From contig CANQJR010000003.1 in the NCBI GenBank assembly GCA_947624275.1, positions 1-53,610 on the forward strand: a stretch of DNA of 53,610 nucleotides. The letters run 5' to 3'. Position numbers and translations under genes: made by a program. The notes below the pieces were generated by a model. It searched no databases. It had not been told where the DNA came from and saw nothing but the letters and a program-made list of their open reading frames with translations. Below, in pieces: positions 39,847-49,744 of this stretch. This stretch comes from an uncultured Bacilli bacterium. Its GTDB lineage: Bacteria; Bacillota_I; Bacilli_A; RF39; UBA660. Each line of letters opens with the position of its first letter. Positions within the stretch are counted from its first letter, which is position 1.

Positions 39847-39911
39847 GACTACCTCCAATCAATAATATAATAACAAATTAATCAAAAAAAAGACAATAAT
39901 AAAAAGAAAGA

Positions 39912-40553
39912 TTAATCTCTCTTTTCATCATATATGTGATCCAAGTGATCACTGACTGGTTTAAACGTTTTGCGATGCTCGGGAAGAATGCCATATTTTT
40001 CGATGGCTTCAATATGTTGTTTCGTGCCATAGCCCATATTCTTTTTAAAACCGTATTCAGGATATGCTAGATCCATTTCCATCATCATTCGATCTCTAGT
40101 AACTTTCGCAATAATACTTGCGGCCGCAATGGAAATACTCTTCAAATCGCCTTTGATGATGGAAGTAGATGGTATATCTAATCGCTCCAGTTTCATCGCA
40201 TCGATTAAGACGTGTTCGGGTCTTATTTTAGATCCATTGATGGCTTGATACATCGCCACTTTAGTAGCTTCATAAATATTGATGTCATCGATGACTTTCG
40301 CATCACACATTCCCAAACTGACGCTTACGGCATCACGCATGATGATATCATAAAAGAATTCTCTCTTTTTAGGAGTCAACTTTTTACTGTCGGTCAAACC
40401 TTCGACGAAATAGCCAACTGGTAAGATGACACAAGCCGTGACGACAGGACCGATTAGTGGTCCACGCCCCACTTCATCAACCCCCGCAATTAAAGTGATG
40501 CCCTGTTCTTCCAATTCTCTCTCATAAGAACGATTATCAATTATTTCTTTCAT
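39912..40553 (-). CDS. rnhB: Ribonuclease HII
   Basis: IAGVDEVGRGPLIGPVVTACVILP, GLTDSKKLTPKKRE, AAASIIAKVTRDRMM; start placed at MKEIIDNRSYERELEEQG. Confidence 0.97.
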   Translation of the reverse strand: MKEIIDNRSYERELEEQGITLIAGVDEVGRGPLIGPVVTACVILPVGYFVEGLTDSKKLTPKKREFFYDIIMRDAVSVSLGMCDAKVIDDINIYEATKVAMYQAINGSKIRPEHVLIDAMKLERLDIPSTSIIKGDLKSISIAAASIIAKVTRDRMMMEMDLAYPEYGFKKNMGYGTKQHIEAIEKYGILPEHRKTFKPVSDHLDHIYDEKRD

Positions 40554-41661
40554 GAGGGCTATATGTCCTTCCAGCACGATTGACAAATTTTATTTGATCA
40601 GCATACTCCTCACTGACACGAACTTCGATTTGGGCATATTTTAACAATGTATAGTTATATAAGTTTTTTTCTTTTATGGAAGCAATTCCCAAATTGAATA
40701 ATTTTTCTAAATCTTTAAAATGTAAATTTAATTCTTCATCATAAGCAATTTTGACGCTTTGACCATCATCTCTAATTTTGGTGCTGACTTCATTAGTCGT
40801 GTAATGACTGACAATTATTTCCATACTGTTGTCTAAATCATCATCAATCGTCAATTTGAGGTTGGTATTTTCATCATTATTAGAGATGATATAGTTTTTA
40901 TCGGTTTGGAGTAAGTATTCATGTCTAATGGTCGATTTGTTAAAATCAGTCGTCAAGAAATCATTCTTGGTATAACTGCGCGTCTCTAAGATGATACCAA
41001 TGAAACTACCAGCGATCAAAACAGCTGAAACTCCCATGAGTATTAAATATTTTTGATATTCCCCTCGTGCTTTAGACAACAGCGTTTTGATGATAAAGAT
41101 GATGACTGTGAAGAAGAGAATCAAACCTAAGACAGTGATGAAGGGACTGATCAAATAGATGCCTTGGCGAAGATATCCGAATAAAATGCCAAGGATAAAA
41201 AGCGATGCGATATCGACGACGAACAAAGGTAATAACATCAGAGTTCCAAGTATTTTAATGATCGTTGCCACGATGGCAAAAACGCGTTTTTTAGTAGTCT
41301 TATTTTTTTGATCATTATGGAAGAAGACCAAAAAATCTTTATCCTTTTCTGCAATATCTAAGAGATGATAGATGGATGTAATGATGAATAAAAAATATGT
41401 AAAATTGACTACTACTGTCCAAATGCCACTCAAAATTCCTCGAGCCGTGGTACCAATTTGATAGATGATATCATTACCAATAACTATCATCAAATCAGCT
41501 ACTATTCCTAATAAAAAGTATATGATTAATAAAATGAGTATTTTAATTATTGATTTAGTGACTGCCGAATCGTTGTCACGTTTAATAAATTTAGCGAACT
41601 TTTCTAATAATTGATACGTGTATTCGCTACCTCTATTGAGTATTTTTTTTAAATCTTTCAT
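40537..41661 (-). CDS. Multi-pass membrane protein, unknown function
   Basis: ~374 aa, six or more hydrophobic segments, soluble C-term; RBS GGAGGTG before MKDLKKILNRG. Confidence 0.78.
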   Translation of the reverse strand: MKDLKKILNRGSEYTYQLLEKFAKFIKRDNDSAVTKSIIKILILLIIYFLLGIVADLMIVIGNDIIYQIGTTARGILSGIWTVVVNFTYFLFIITSIYHLLDIAEKDKDFLVFFHNDQKNKTTKKRVFAIVATIIKILGTLMLLPLFVVDIASLFILGILFGYLRQGIYLISPFITVLGLILFFTVIIFIIKTLLSKARGEYQKYLILMGVSAVLIAGSFIGIILETRSYTKNDFLTTDFNKSTIRHEYLLQTDKNYIISNNDENTNLKLTIDDDLDNSMEIIVSHYTTNEVSTKIRDDGQSVKIAYDEELNLHFKDLEKLFNLGIASIKEKNLYNYTLLKYAQIEVRVSEEYADQIKFVNRAGRTYSPHERNN

Positions 41662-41717
41662 ATTACACCTCCGATAATACAATTATACTAATTATTGTCA
41701 AGAATAACAAGTGAGTA

Positions 41718-41760
41718 ATAAAAAAATATAACTCGATCACATGCGATCAAAAGTTATATT
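41718..41760 (-). terminator. Intrinsic terminator of rbgA overlapping its last codons
   Basis: Minus strand AATATAACT...GATC-GCATGT-GATC...AGTTATATTTTTTT. Confidence 0.85.
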
Positions 41761-42600
41761 TCCCAAACGATTATCTTTTAAATCTCTAATGATGACTGCA
41801 TAGACTTTATCATAGTCAATTTCGACACCTCGTAATAGCGCTCCACACTTAGTAGCTATGGAAGTCAAAGTGACATCGATGTCATCAAAATCGATTCTTT
41901 CAATGCCATAGCGCTCATGTAAATATTCTGGATATAGCGTAGACATTTTCTTTAAAATATGAATTGCCAATGCCTCTTTATCGACGATTTCTTCTTTGAT
42001 AGATGAAAGGGCCGCCAAGTTATAAGCGTGGTCTTGATTTTCTATTTTAGGCCAAAGAATTCCTGGTGAATCCAAAAGTTCGATATCCTTATTTATTCTA
42101 ATCCAACTGAGCGATTTGGTAACACCAGGGCGATCACCAATAGAGGCCGCTTTTTTACCGACTACGCGATTTATTAAAGTCGATTTACCAACATTGGGAA
42201 CACCGACGACTAAAGCTCTGATGCTGCGCGGTTTCAAACCCTTTTCTCTTCTCTTTTCATTCATATCTTTTAAAATGTCTTGACTCTTCAAAACGATCTG
42301 TTTGACGATTGTCTTATCCTTCAAAAGATCACAACATAAGACGATATGCCCTAAACTTTCATAATATTTGACTATTTTATCCGTCTCTTTTTTATCGCAC
42401 AAATCATATTTAGTCATTATTAATAGATGTGGTTTATCCTTGATCAAATTATCGATGTCAACAATCTTACTGCTGATGGGAATACGACTATCAATAACTT
42501 CATAAACGATATCTATTAAATTAATCATTTCATTTATTTCTCTTTTGGTTTTAGCCATATGGCCAGGGTACCAGTTTATATTAGCTTTATTCTCGGACAT
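41737..42600 (-). CDS. rbgA: Ribosome biogenesis GTPase RbgA (YlqF)
   Basis: NWYPGHMAKTKREI, circularly permuted GTPase: TKYDLCD, VVGVPNVGKSTLINR, DSPGILWPK; next to rnhB as in Bacillus. Confidence 0.97.
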   Translation of the reverse strand: MSENKANINWYPGHMAKTKREINEMINLIDIVYEVIDSRIPISSKIVDIDNLIKDKPHLLIMTKYDLCDKKETDKIVKYYESLGHIVLCCDLLKDKTIVKQIVLKSQDILKDMNEKRREKGLKPRSIRALVVGVPNVGKSTLINRVVGKKAASIGDRPGVTKSLSWIRINKDIELLDSPGILWPKIENQDHAYNLAALSSIKEEIVDKEALAIHILKKMSTLYPEYLHERYGIERIDFDDIDVTLTSIATKCGALLRGVEIDYDKVYAVIIRDLKDNRLGNITFDRM

Positions 42601-42691
42601 TTTTTCACTTCCCCACAACTTCATATCTTAAATATTTTAACATGAAAAACAAGTCGTTTTCAACGATCTATAAAATTGGAAATGATGAGAT

Positions 42692-43039
42692 CTAGAACTC
42701 TTCATCAATGACTCTTATCTCAATTCCCATAACTCCATATTTATCTTGTTCTTCTTTAGAATAATATTTTTCCATGTCTTTAGGATTGGCAATATCATTT
42801 TCATCATATCCTAACGATATCTTATCAAAATGTTTATATAGTTCTTCAAAACTGGCATATCTATGCAGCTTGACCACTTCAACGACGATTGATTCGCTCG
42901 TCACCATATTAGCAAATTCAATCAAATCATGCTCATGCAACAATTGTCTCTTTTCATCGTTTAATCGCATTTCTATGGTCTTAGTTTTAGCTTTGATATG
43001 CTTGAACGGTTCATCATTTAATCTCATATAATATTTCAT
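42692..43039 (-). CDS. ASCH domain protein
   Basis: 115 aa; HIKAKTKTIEMRLNDEKRQLLHEHDLIEF..., ..MGIEI ASCH-like. Confidence 0.72.
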   Translation of the reverse strand: MKYYMRLNDEPFKHIKAKTKTIEMRLNDEKRQLLHEHDLIEFANMVTSESIVVEVVKLHRYASFEELYKHFDKISLGYDENDIANPKDMEKYYSKEEQDKYGVMGIEIRVIDEEF

Positions 43040-43072
43040 AACTACACTCCATAAAATCTTTAATCCATTCGA

Positions 43073-43870
43073 TCATCTAATTTTACCTTGATTAATTTCA
43101 CTAACTATCTTCAATTGTTCATTGTCAAAACGGTATTCATAATAATGTAGATTACCATTATCATTTATGCCAATAATGGGACCTTTTACATCCCAAACTT
43201 TATATGTGAATGGTTCAGCAAAATTACTTTTTAAAAATTCATATGCTTGGACATATAGAGGATCATACATATCAGACTCTTCCATATCGTCAACGCTAGA
43301 CAATTTCTCATGATTAGTCAATTTTTTTATTATTTGCCATCCCAAATAATTCTTTTCCATTTCATGAGGAACAAATCCCATGTCAAGATAAATTTTTACA
43401 GCTAAACAAGTATGAGTTTGCGTGTGTAACAAAGTTTTTTCATGACCTAATTCTCTCATCTGTTTAAGCGTTTTAGATATTAATGGTTTAGCTAAATGTC
43501 TTCCTTGATATTCTTTTTTGATAGCTACCCAATGAACATTACCCGTTATGTCATCGATGGGCTTTTCCAAATAAAAGGCCGTCGCTGTCGCAACTTTCTC
43601 CCCTTGTTCATTTTCGATAAATATACAACGATTTTTCAATTCCTCATAATGCGTACCAAAATGATCTAAGAAGGTATCCATTCCTTCATCAAAACTCAAA
43701 AATTCCCCACTAGACATCTCGATATCGACCCAATCTTTTTCATCACCATCATTGAAAAAGACAAAGCGGTATCCCGGTGGTAGTTCATATTCCACGATGT
43801 CGTCTAAATGATCATTGACCAAACAAAGATCGACATATTTTAAAGTTCTATCTATTGTCTTCATATCCAT
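43073..43870 (-). CDS. GNAT family N-acetyltransferase
   Basis: VHWVAIKKEYQGRHLAKPLISKTLKQMRELGHEKTLLHTQTHTCLAVKIYLDMGFVP; start trimmed from ORF track to MDMKTIDR. Confidence 0.85.
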   Translation of the reverse strand: MDMKTIDRTLKYVDLCLVNDHLDDIVEYELPPGYRFVFFNDGDEKDWVDIEMSSGEFLSFDEGMDTFLDHFGTHYEELKNRCIFIENEQGEKVATATAFYLEKPIDDITGNVHWVAIKKEYQGRHLAKPLISKTLKQMRELGHEKTLLHTQTHTCLAVKIYLDMGFVPHEMEKNYLGWQIIKKLTNHEKLSSVDDMEESDMYDPLYVQAYEFLKSNFAEPFTYKVWDVKGPIIGINDNGNLHYYEYRFDNEQLKIVSEINQGKIR

Positions 43871-43883
43871 TACCCATTCAAAA

Positions 43884-44459
43884 TTATTTTTTCCATTCTT
43901 TGATGATGTCGGACAAGACTTTATCACGATTATTGGAAGTGTCATAACTATTGATGCCATACTGTTTGAACTTTTCATCAAAATAGTGGTTTTGATCGAG
44001 GAAGTAGCGGACATTGCCACGCAATTCATCATCATCGCACCAATAGGTCCAGTCGTCTTCTGTATCATGTTTTTTTATGGCGTCATACAATTCTTGCTCC
44101 GTCAAATGGTTAGAAGTCAAGCCGATGATATCATATTTTGCTCTATATTTATCACTAGTTAAAAAAGGGATTATCTTCTCAAAATCTATGTGAGTTCCCT
44201 CAATCACGGTTTGGATCCCATCATAAAAAATAGTTCCTTCCGAAAGTTCAACAAAATACTTGCACAAAAATGGTGCCAAATTAGTAGCGGTTTTTAAAGC
44301 GTCACCATCGTGACAAATATTAAGTTCTGGATAGGTTTCAAGCCCACTTACTATATCGTCGATACTTATCAAATTGTAATGCAATTCCTTGGCGAATTTT
44401 TTAGCCAATGTCGTCTTACCAGTTCGAGGCGCACCTATTATCAATATATTTTTAGACAT
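43884..44459 (-). CDS. P-loop kinase-like ATPase
   Basis: MSKNILIIGAPRTGKTTLAKKFAKEL Walker A; ~191 aa. Confidence 0.82.
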   Translation of the reverse strand: MSKNILIIGAPRTGKTTLAKKFAKELHYNLISIDDIVSGLETYPELNICHDGDALKTATNLAPFLCKYFVELSEGTIFYDGIQTVIEGTHIDFEKIIPFLTSDKYRAKYDIIGLTSNHLTEQELYDAIKKHDTEDDWTYWCDDDELRGNVRYFLDQNHYFDEKFKQYGINSYDTSNNRDKVLSDIIKEWKK

Positions 44460-44504
44460 TTTTATCACCTACCGCGCAAAATGAGAGAACTAAGTAAAAA
44501 CAAT

Positions 44505-45026
44505 CTATTTTTCTTTATCCTTTTCATCCGTATTCGTTTTGATATAGCTCATGATCTTATTCTGATTTTGAATAACTTTTTCTAGTCTATCATATAACAA
44601 TTCCAAAATCAATTCACTCTTTAAATCCGTACGATAATCATTTTTATTTCTAATCGTATCCTTTTTAGCTTCTCTATTTTGACTCATCATGATGATGGGA
44701 GCTTGTAAGGCCGCTAGACATGACAATAACAAATTCAACAAGATGAAAGGATAAGGATCCGCGGCATGACTTGCCAAAACAACGCCATTCAAAACGATCC
44801 AAAAAATTAAGAAACAACTAAAACCGATGATGAAAGACCAACTACCAGCAACTGCTGATAACTTGTCAGCTACCTTATCGCCAAAAGTCATCTTTGAATC
44901 ATTTTCTTTATCGACATCAACGGTGATCGACTCATTTAATAATAGATCAATGATCTCTTCTTCATCTTTTTCTTCCAAATTTTGATTTAGTAACATCTTT
45001 ACTATTTCTCTTTTTCTCTTTTCCAT
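44505..45026 (-). CDS. DUF1003 family membrane protein
   Basis: DKVADKLSAVAGSWSFIIGFSCFLIFWIVLNGV...DPYPFILLNLLLSCLAALQAPIIMMSQNREAKKD. Confidence 0.93.
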   Translation of the reverse strand: MEKRKREIVKMLLNQNLEEKDEEEIIDLLLNESITVDVDKENDSKMTFGDKVADKLSAVAGSWSFIIGFSCFLIFWIVLNGVVLASHAADPYPFILLNLLLSCLAALQAPIIMMSQNREAKKDTIRNKNDYRTDLKSELILELLYDRLEKVIQNQNKIMSYIKTNTDEKDKEK

Positions 45027-45070
45027 AAATATTCTCCATCATATAAATATTTTACAATATTATTATAACA

Positions 45071-45108
45071 AAAAAATAGTAGTTGTAAAACTTTTTCAAC
45101 TACTATTC
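45071..45108 (-). terminator. Intrinsic terminator downstream of the TtcA-like gene
   Basis: Minus strand AATAGTAGTTG-N12-CAACTACTATTTTTTT. Confidence 0.85.
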
Positions 45109-45124
45109 CTAAGGACATGAATAT

Positions 45125-45961
45125 CTATTCGTCATAATCATCTAAAAAACTCTTATAATTACCATTTCGTTTAAAACCTAAAACACAATTCAAATTGACG
45201 TTGTCCAAAGCTTTAAAAATGTTATAATCGACATCTTCGTTGATCTCGCGCAATTGCTTGATCAACTCTTTCATTTCTTTTCGCTTGCTGACGACCTCTC
45301 CACCAGTTGAAGTCTTCTCAGTAAAGCGACAAGCACAATTGAGAAATTTTAAATCATTAAAATTTTGCCAAGAAATGATATCGCGCTCTTTGACCAAATA
45401 CAATGGTCTGATCAATTCCAATCCTTCAAAGTGATCACTGTGCAATTTAGGCATCATCGTCTTGATTTCTGAACCATAAAGCATGGATAGAAGCGTCGTC
45501 TCAATGACATCATCAAAATGATGACCTAGGACAATTTTATTACACCCTAACTCTTGAGCCTTGCTATACAAATAACCACGGCGCATTCTAGCACACAAAT
45601 AACAAGCACTTTTTAAGTCAAAATGGCTGACGGAAGCAAAAATATCACTATCGAATATTTCTACTGGTACATTTAAAATGCGCGCATTTTCACATATTGC
45701 TGCGTAATTGGCATCACTATAACCAGGATTCATGACGACGTAATGCGCATTAAATCTTATTTTGCCATGTCTTTGCAATTCTTGAATACATTTAGCTAGT
45801 AAAAATGAATCTTTCCCGCCACTTATGCAGACCATTAAATTGTCATCGTCACTGATCAATTGATATTCCTGAACAGCTCTGACAAACTTGCTCCATATCT
45901 CTTTGCGAAATTTTTTAATTATACTTCTCTCTATCTCTTTATACTTTTCCAACTCACTCAA
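45125..45961 (-). CDS. TtcA/TilS-like PP-loop tRNA thiolation protein
   Basis: CISGGKDSFLLAKCIQEL, SACYLCARMRRGYLY, GHHFDDVIETTLL, LNCACRF cysteines. Confidence 0.88.
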   Translation of the reverse strand: MSELEKYKEIERSIIKKFRKEIWSKFVRAVQEYQLISDDDNLMVCISGGKDSFLLAKCIQELQRHGKIRFNAHYVVMNPGYSDANYAAICENARILNVPVEIFDSDIFASVSHFDLKSACYLCARMRRGYLYSKAQELGCNKIVLGHHFDDVIETTLLSMLYGSEIKTMMPKLHSDHFEGLELIRPLYLVKERDIISWQNFNDLKFLNCACRFTEKTSTGGEVVSKRKEMKELIKQLREINEDVDYNIFKALDNVNLNCVLGFKRNGNYKSFLDDYDE

Positions 45962-46056
45962 TCTCCTTCAAAGGAATAAAACATCGATATTATAGCATTT
46001 TCCAGTTCAATAGTAAACAGAGATAATCCTAAATAAGAACAATTGAAATGTCTATA

Positions 46057-46395
46057 TCAATGTACGGCCTTTTCTTCATCATCACCATATATTTCTTCAA
46101 TCAGAGGAAAAGTGCTCCAAGCTTTTGGCCATCCTGAATAAAAAGCTAATTGGGTTATCACTTCCACTACTTCTTCTTTTGTTATGCCATTTTCTTTTCC
46201 CATTGTGAGATAACTCTTCAATTGGGGAAATGCTCCCGTTGCAAATAAGGCGGAAATGGTGATGAGAATCCTATCTCTAATCGCTAATTTGTCTTCTCTT
46301 GACCAAACCTCTCCATATAATACATCATCATTTAATTCGGCAAATTTAGGAGCAATATGTCCCAAATTATCTCTACCGGCAGTTTGTTTCTTCAT
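46057..46395 (-). CDS. Carboxymuconolactone decarboxylase family protein
   Basis: VWSREDKLAIRDRILITISALFATGAFPQLKSYLTMGKENGITKEEVVEVITQLAFYSGWPKAWSTF. Confidence 0.9.
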   Translation of the reverse strand: MKKQTAGRDNLGHIAPKFAELNDDVLYGEVWSREDKLAIRDRILITISALFATGAFPQLKSYLTMGKENGITKEEVVEVITQLAFYSGWPKAWSTFPLIEEIYGDDEEKAVH

Positions 46396-46464
46396 AATCT
46401 TTCTCCTACTCTTAACACAATCGATAGATAAAAGACCAATTAGAATTGGCCTTTCTACACAATA

Positions 46465-48222
46465 TTATTTTTTACTCTCTAATTTACGTATTTCTTCTTC
46501 CTCTAATAACTTATAATTTATTTTGTTATAAAGAGTTATTGGCAAAGAATCTCTAAACTCAAATTCTTTGGGAACAGAATAGACCGCTAATTCTTTAGAA
46601 CATAAATCTTTTAGTTCCTTTTTTAATTTATTTGATGGTTCGACACCAGCTTTTAAAACGATAAAAGCCTTGGGAACATGCATCTTATAAGGATGAGGAA
46701 TACCAACTACACAAACTTTACTGACAGAATCGTGTTTAGAAATAACTTTCTCAATCATCGATGGATAGACATTGAATCCAGAGACGACAATCATGCGTTT
46801 TAATCTTGATGTAAAGTAAACGACACCACTAGGTGATATGTAACCGATATCGCCCGTGTGAAGCCATCGCTCGCCATCCTTATGAATCTTGATGACATTA
46901 TTTGTCTCTTCTTCATTATTCAAATATCCCATCATCAAAGTTGGACCATTTACGCAGATTTCACCTTCTTCACCAAAAGGCAGTTCTTCCATCGTATCCG
47001 GATCACAAATCTTATACGTATTGCCAACCATCGGAATACCGATACTTCCCGGTTCATTAGTTCCTGGAAAAGTATATGCAGTAGCGGCCACGCTCTCCGT
47101 CATTCCATACCCTTTCAAAATGTTTACTTTGGCTCCATGTTTATGCAAGAAGTTGTTAATTCGCGTCTCGGCTTGAATGGATAGTGAATCACCACCACTG
47201 ATGATGTATTTTAGTTGTGACATGTCGACGTCATCAAATTTTTTATTTGACATCATTCCTTCCCACAACGTTGGAACTCCCAATATGACATGAGGTTTAT
47301 CATTTTTCCATATTTTGTAAAAGCGTCCAGCATCGTACTCTGGCATCAAAATCGTCTCCACTTTGAGACAAATGGGAGTATGAATACAAATTCCTAATCC
47401 AAAGCCATGAAATATGGGCAAGACGGTAACTATTTTATCTTTTGGTCGCACATCGATGACGTTAACCGCACTCTGTTGGGCAATGGCATTGAAACTATAG
47501 TTGGAAATCATGATTCCCTTTGGCGTTCCCGTCGTTCCACCACTGTGGAGGATCAAAGCTAAATCATCACTATTCATCTTAGCGTGATATTCGCGAAGAC
47601 TAGATAGACCATAACTCATAAATTTTTTCCAACTCATATAAGCAGTATCACTGAATGATGGCTTCTTAGTTCTGATACTACGCGTTAGAGTATAACCCAA
47701 ATTCAAACCGAATGGCATGCTCTCTTTAGGTGAGACGAGAATGGTCTTATACACTAAAGTATCAGCAATTGCTTCTTTCATCTTGTCATAATTGAAATCG
47801 ACTAAAAACAAAAATCGCGATTTGGATTCATTCAAATAAAATTTGACTTGTTCAGGACTGGATAATGGATGAATGATATCCGCAACAGCCCCTATTTTAT
47901 TACAAGCATAAAAGACATAAATAGCTTCAGGCATATTGGGTAGACAAATAGTTACGACATCTTTTTCTTTGACCCCAAACTCTCGCAACGCTCTAGCACA
48001 GGTATTGATATTCCTAAAAAAATCATTATAACTAATTCTATTTTCAAAGTAATTCAAAGCTATATAATCCAAATCGTTACCGACTTCGTCCACCATATAA
48101 TCATATATCGATTTTTTAGTAAATTTAATAGATCTCTCTTCGCGTGAATAATAATCCAACCATGGTTTATCAACACTTTTTTTCTTAAATAATTTAAAGA
48201 AAAAATTACTTATTTTTCCCAT
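46465..48222 (-). CDS. AMP-binding protein / acyl-CoA ligase-like
   Basis: LILHSGGTTGTPKGIMISNYS, GYGMTESVAATAYTFPG, GERWLHTGDIGYISPSGVVYFTSRLKRMIVVSGFNVYP. Confidence 0.94.
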   Translation of the reverse strand: MGKISNFFFKLFKKKSVDKPWLDYYSREERSIKFTKKSIYDYMVDEVGNDLDYIALNYFENRISYNDFFRNINTCARALREFGVKEKDVVTICLPNMPEAIYVFYACNKIGAVADIIHPLSSPEQVKFYLNESKSRFLFLVDFNYDKMKEAIADTLVYKTILVSPKESMPFGLNLGYTLTRSIRTKKPSFSDTAYMSWKKFMSYGLSSLREYHAKMNSDDLALILHSGGTTGTPKGIMISNYSFNAIAQQSAVNVIDVRPKDKIVTVLPIFHGFGLGICIHTPICLKVETILMPEYDAGRFYKIWKNDKPHVILGVPTLWEGMMSNKKFDDVDMSQLKYIISGGDSLSIQAETRINNFLHKHGAKVNILKGYGMTESVAATAYTFPGTNEPGSIGIPMVGNTYKICDPDTMEELPFGEEGEICVNGPTLMMGYLNNEEETNNVIKIHKDGERWLHTGDIGYISPSGVVYFTSRLKRMIVVSGFNVYPSMIEKVISKHDSVSKVCVVGIPHPYKMHVPKAFIVLKAGVEPSNKLKKELKDLCSKELAVYSVPKEFEFRDSLPITLYNKINYKLLEEEEIRKLESKK

Positions 48223-48343
48223 ATTCTTCTCCTAACGTTCTATTTTAATACTACATAACATATTTTAAATCATTATTTAATATTTTACAAGATGCCCTAG
48301 AAATAATTATTTTAACTTCTATCACTATAATATGAGACTCCTT

Positions 48344-49015
48344 TTATTTTAATCGATTATATCTCATATATTTATTCATATTTCTTTTGATATGAGGGAA
48401 AGCTTCGAAAATACGATTATAGCGTTTGATATCACGCATGATGTATTTTTTAACTTCATTGCGAAACTCTTCAGTTCTATCTTGATGAATCTCTCTATTA
48501 ATGTTTTTTAACGCCAAAGCTACTCGCAATGAAAAACATATATCAATTATGAGATTTATTAAAATGATCAACGAAATGATATGAATAACTAAATTGGGTA
48601 ATTCATTTAGATATTTAAAAATAAATGGATTTATGAAATATAGAATGAGTATTCCACCGACTCCAAAATAGACTAAATTTTCTAGACAAATGCGACCATT
48701 TAATTGAAATTTTTCCTTGGAATAGTCCCACCATCTAATTTTAAACATTTTCTCTAAAAAATAACTCGTCAAATATTCCAATAGACCACATATTAATAGA
48801 CAACCAGAAAACATTAAAAAGATATTATCCGTATCTTTGATCAAAATGGTGATGATTAGAGCACCAAAACCATATATTGGACAATATGGTCCGATTAAAA
48901 AACCTCTATTGACGAACTTTTTATCTTCGATTGCACATTTAGTCGACTCGATTATCCAACCCAAAATGCTATAGATAAAAAACAGTAGTAAATAATTTTC
49001 AACGATACGCATCAA
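48344..49015 (-). CDS. Putative ABC-transporter type IV (CmpB/DUF1113-like) membrane protein
   Basis: YSILGWIIESTKCAIEDKKFVNRGFLIGPYCPIYGFGAL...FQLNGRICLENLVYFGVGG. Confidence 0.88.
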   Translation of the reverse strand: MMRIVENYLLLFFIYSILGWIIESTKCAIEDKKFVNRGFLIGPYCPIYGFGALIITILIKDTDNIFLMFSGCLLICGLLEYLTSYFLEKMFKIRWWDYSKEKFQLNGRICLENLVYFGVGGILILYFINPFIFKYLNELPNLVIHIISLIILINLIIDICFSLRVALALKNINREIHQDRTEEFRNEVKKYIMRDIKRYNRIFEAFPHIKRNMNKYMRYNRLK

Positions 49016-49111
49016 TTGTCATCTCCCAATTCGGTAAATATCTATTCTATCACTAAAATATTATTCATCTAGAAAATATTATAACATAAAAAGGAATCAG
49101 AAGATTCCCAT

Positions 49112-49744
49112 TTAAAACTCTTTTTTTAATAGAAAATGTAATGATAGACGATAAGATGTATAGATGAAGACGATTCCTAATCCAATTATTATGAAAACCC
49201 AATAATTTTCTAAAGGCGATAAGACATTTAAAAACTTGGCTAAATCAACATAATTGATAAGAATACCACCGATGATAGCAATGCCAAATATAGTGACAAA
49301 AATGGCTATTCGAGCTTTCTCAATTCCCAATTTATAAATGATTGGATACATTAAAGATAGCACTATTATCGTCGCAAAAATATTTCCTAAAGTCGTCAAA
49401 AGAATATTTTCATAAGCTAAAGATGATGTTTTGCTATGAGCGATGAACAATGATAAAACAGTCGTTATCACAGCCATCAATAATATCAATAAAATCGTTA
49501 TTAAATACTTAGCTCTGACACTATTTTTTCGACCATTGGGAAAAGTTGATGCATAACTTTCCCATTTATTGAACTCATCATAACTGAAACTGGAAATCAT
49601 CACCATGACGCTCATAAAAGGCAATATGAAGGAGATGTCCATCTCATCCGTCACTCCCATCACGGCATAGACGATTATTAAAATGGCCAATAATTTAAAA
49701 TTGCTCTTGATCATGGCCAAATCTTTCATCATAAATCCACGCAT
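49112..49744 (-). CDS. ABC-2 type permease subunit
   Basis: 210 aa, six TM, directly coupled to the ATPase gene (TAATG overlap). Confidence 0.85.
   Translation of the reverse strand: MRGFMMKDLAMIKSNFKLLAILIIVYAVMGVTDEMDISFILPFMSVMVMISSFSYDEFNKWESYASTFPNGRKNSVRAKYLITILLILLMAVITTVLSLFIAHSKTSSLAYENILLTTLGNIFATIIVLSLMYPIIYKLGIEKARIAIFVTIFGIAIIGGILINYVDLAKFLNVLSPLENYWVFIIIGLGIVFIYTSYRLSLHFLLKKEF

Noticed and set aside
43871-44068. N-terminal extension of the GNAT ORF (MIQKTTGPIGAMMMN...)
   Set aside because: Overlaps the kinase-like gene on the same strand in another frame; the domain begins at MDMKTIDR
43815-44162. Plus-strand ORF 115 aa
   Set aside because: Antisense to the kinase-like gene; no supporting signals
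46858-47184. Two overlapping plus-strand ORFs of about 100 aa
   Set aside because: Antisense to the AMP-binding gene; mutually overlapping shadow frames
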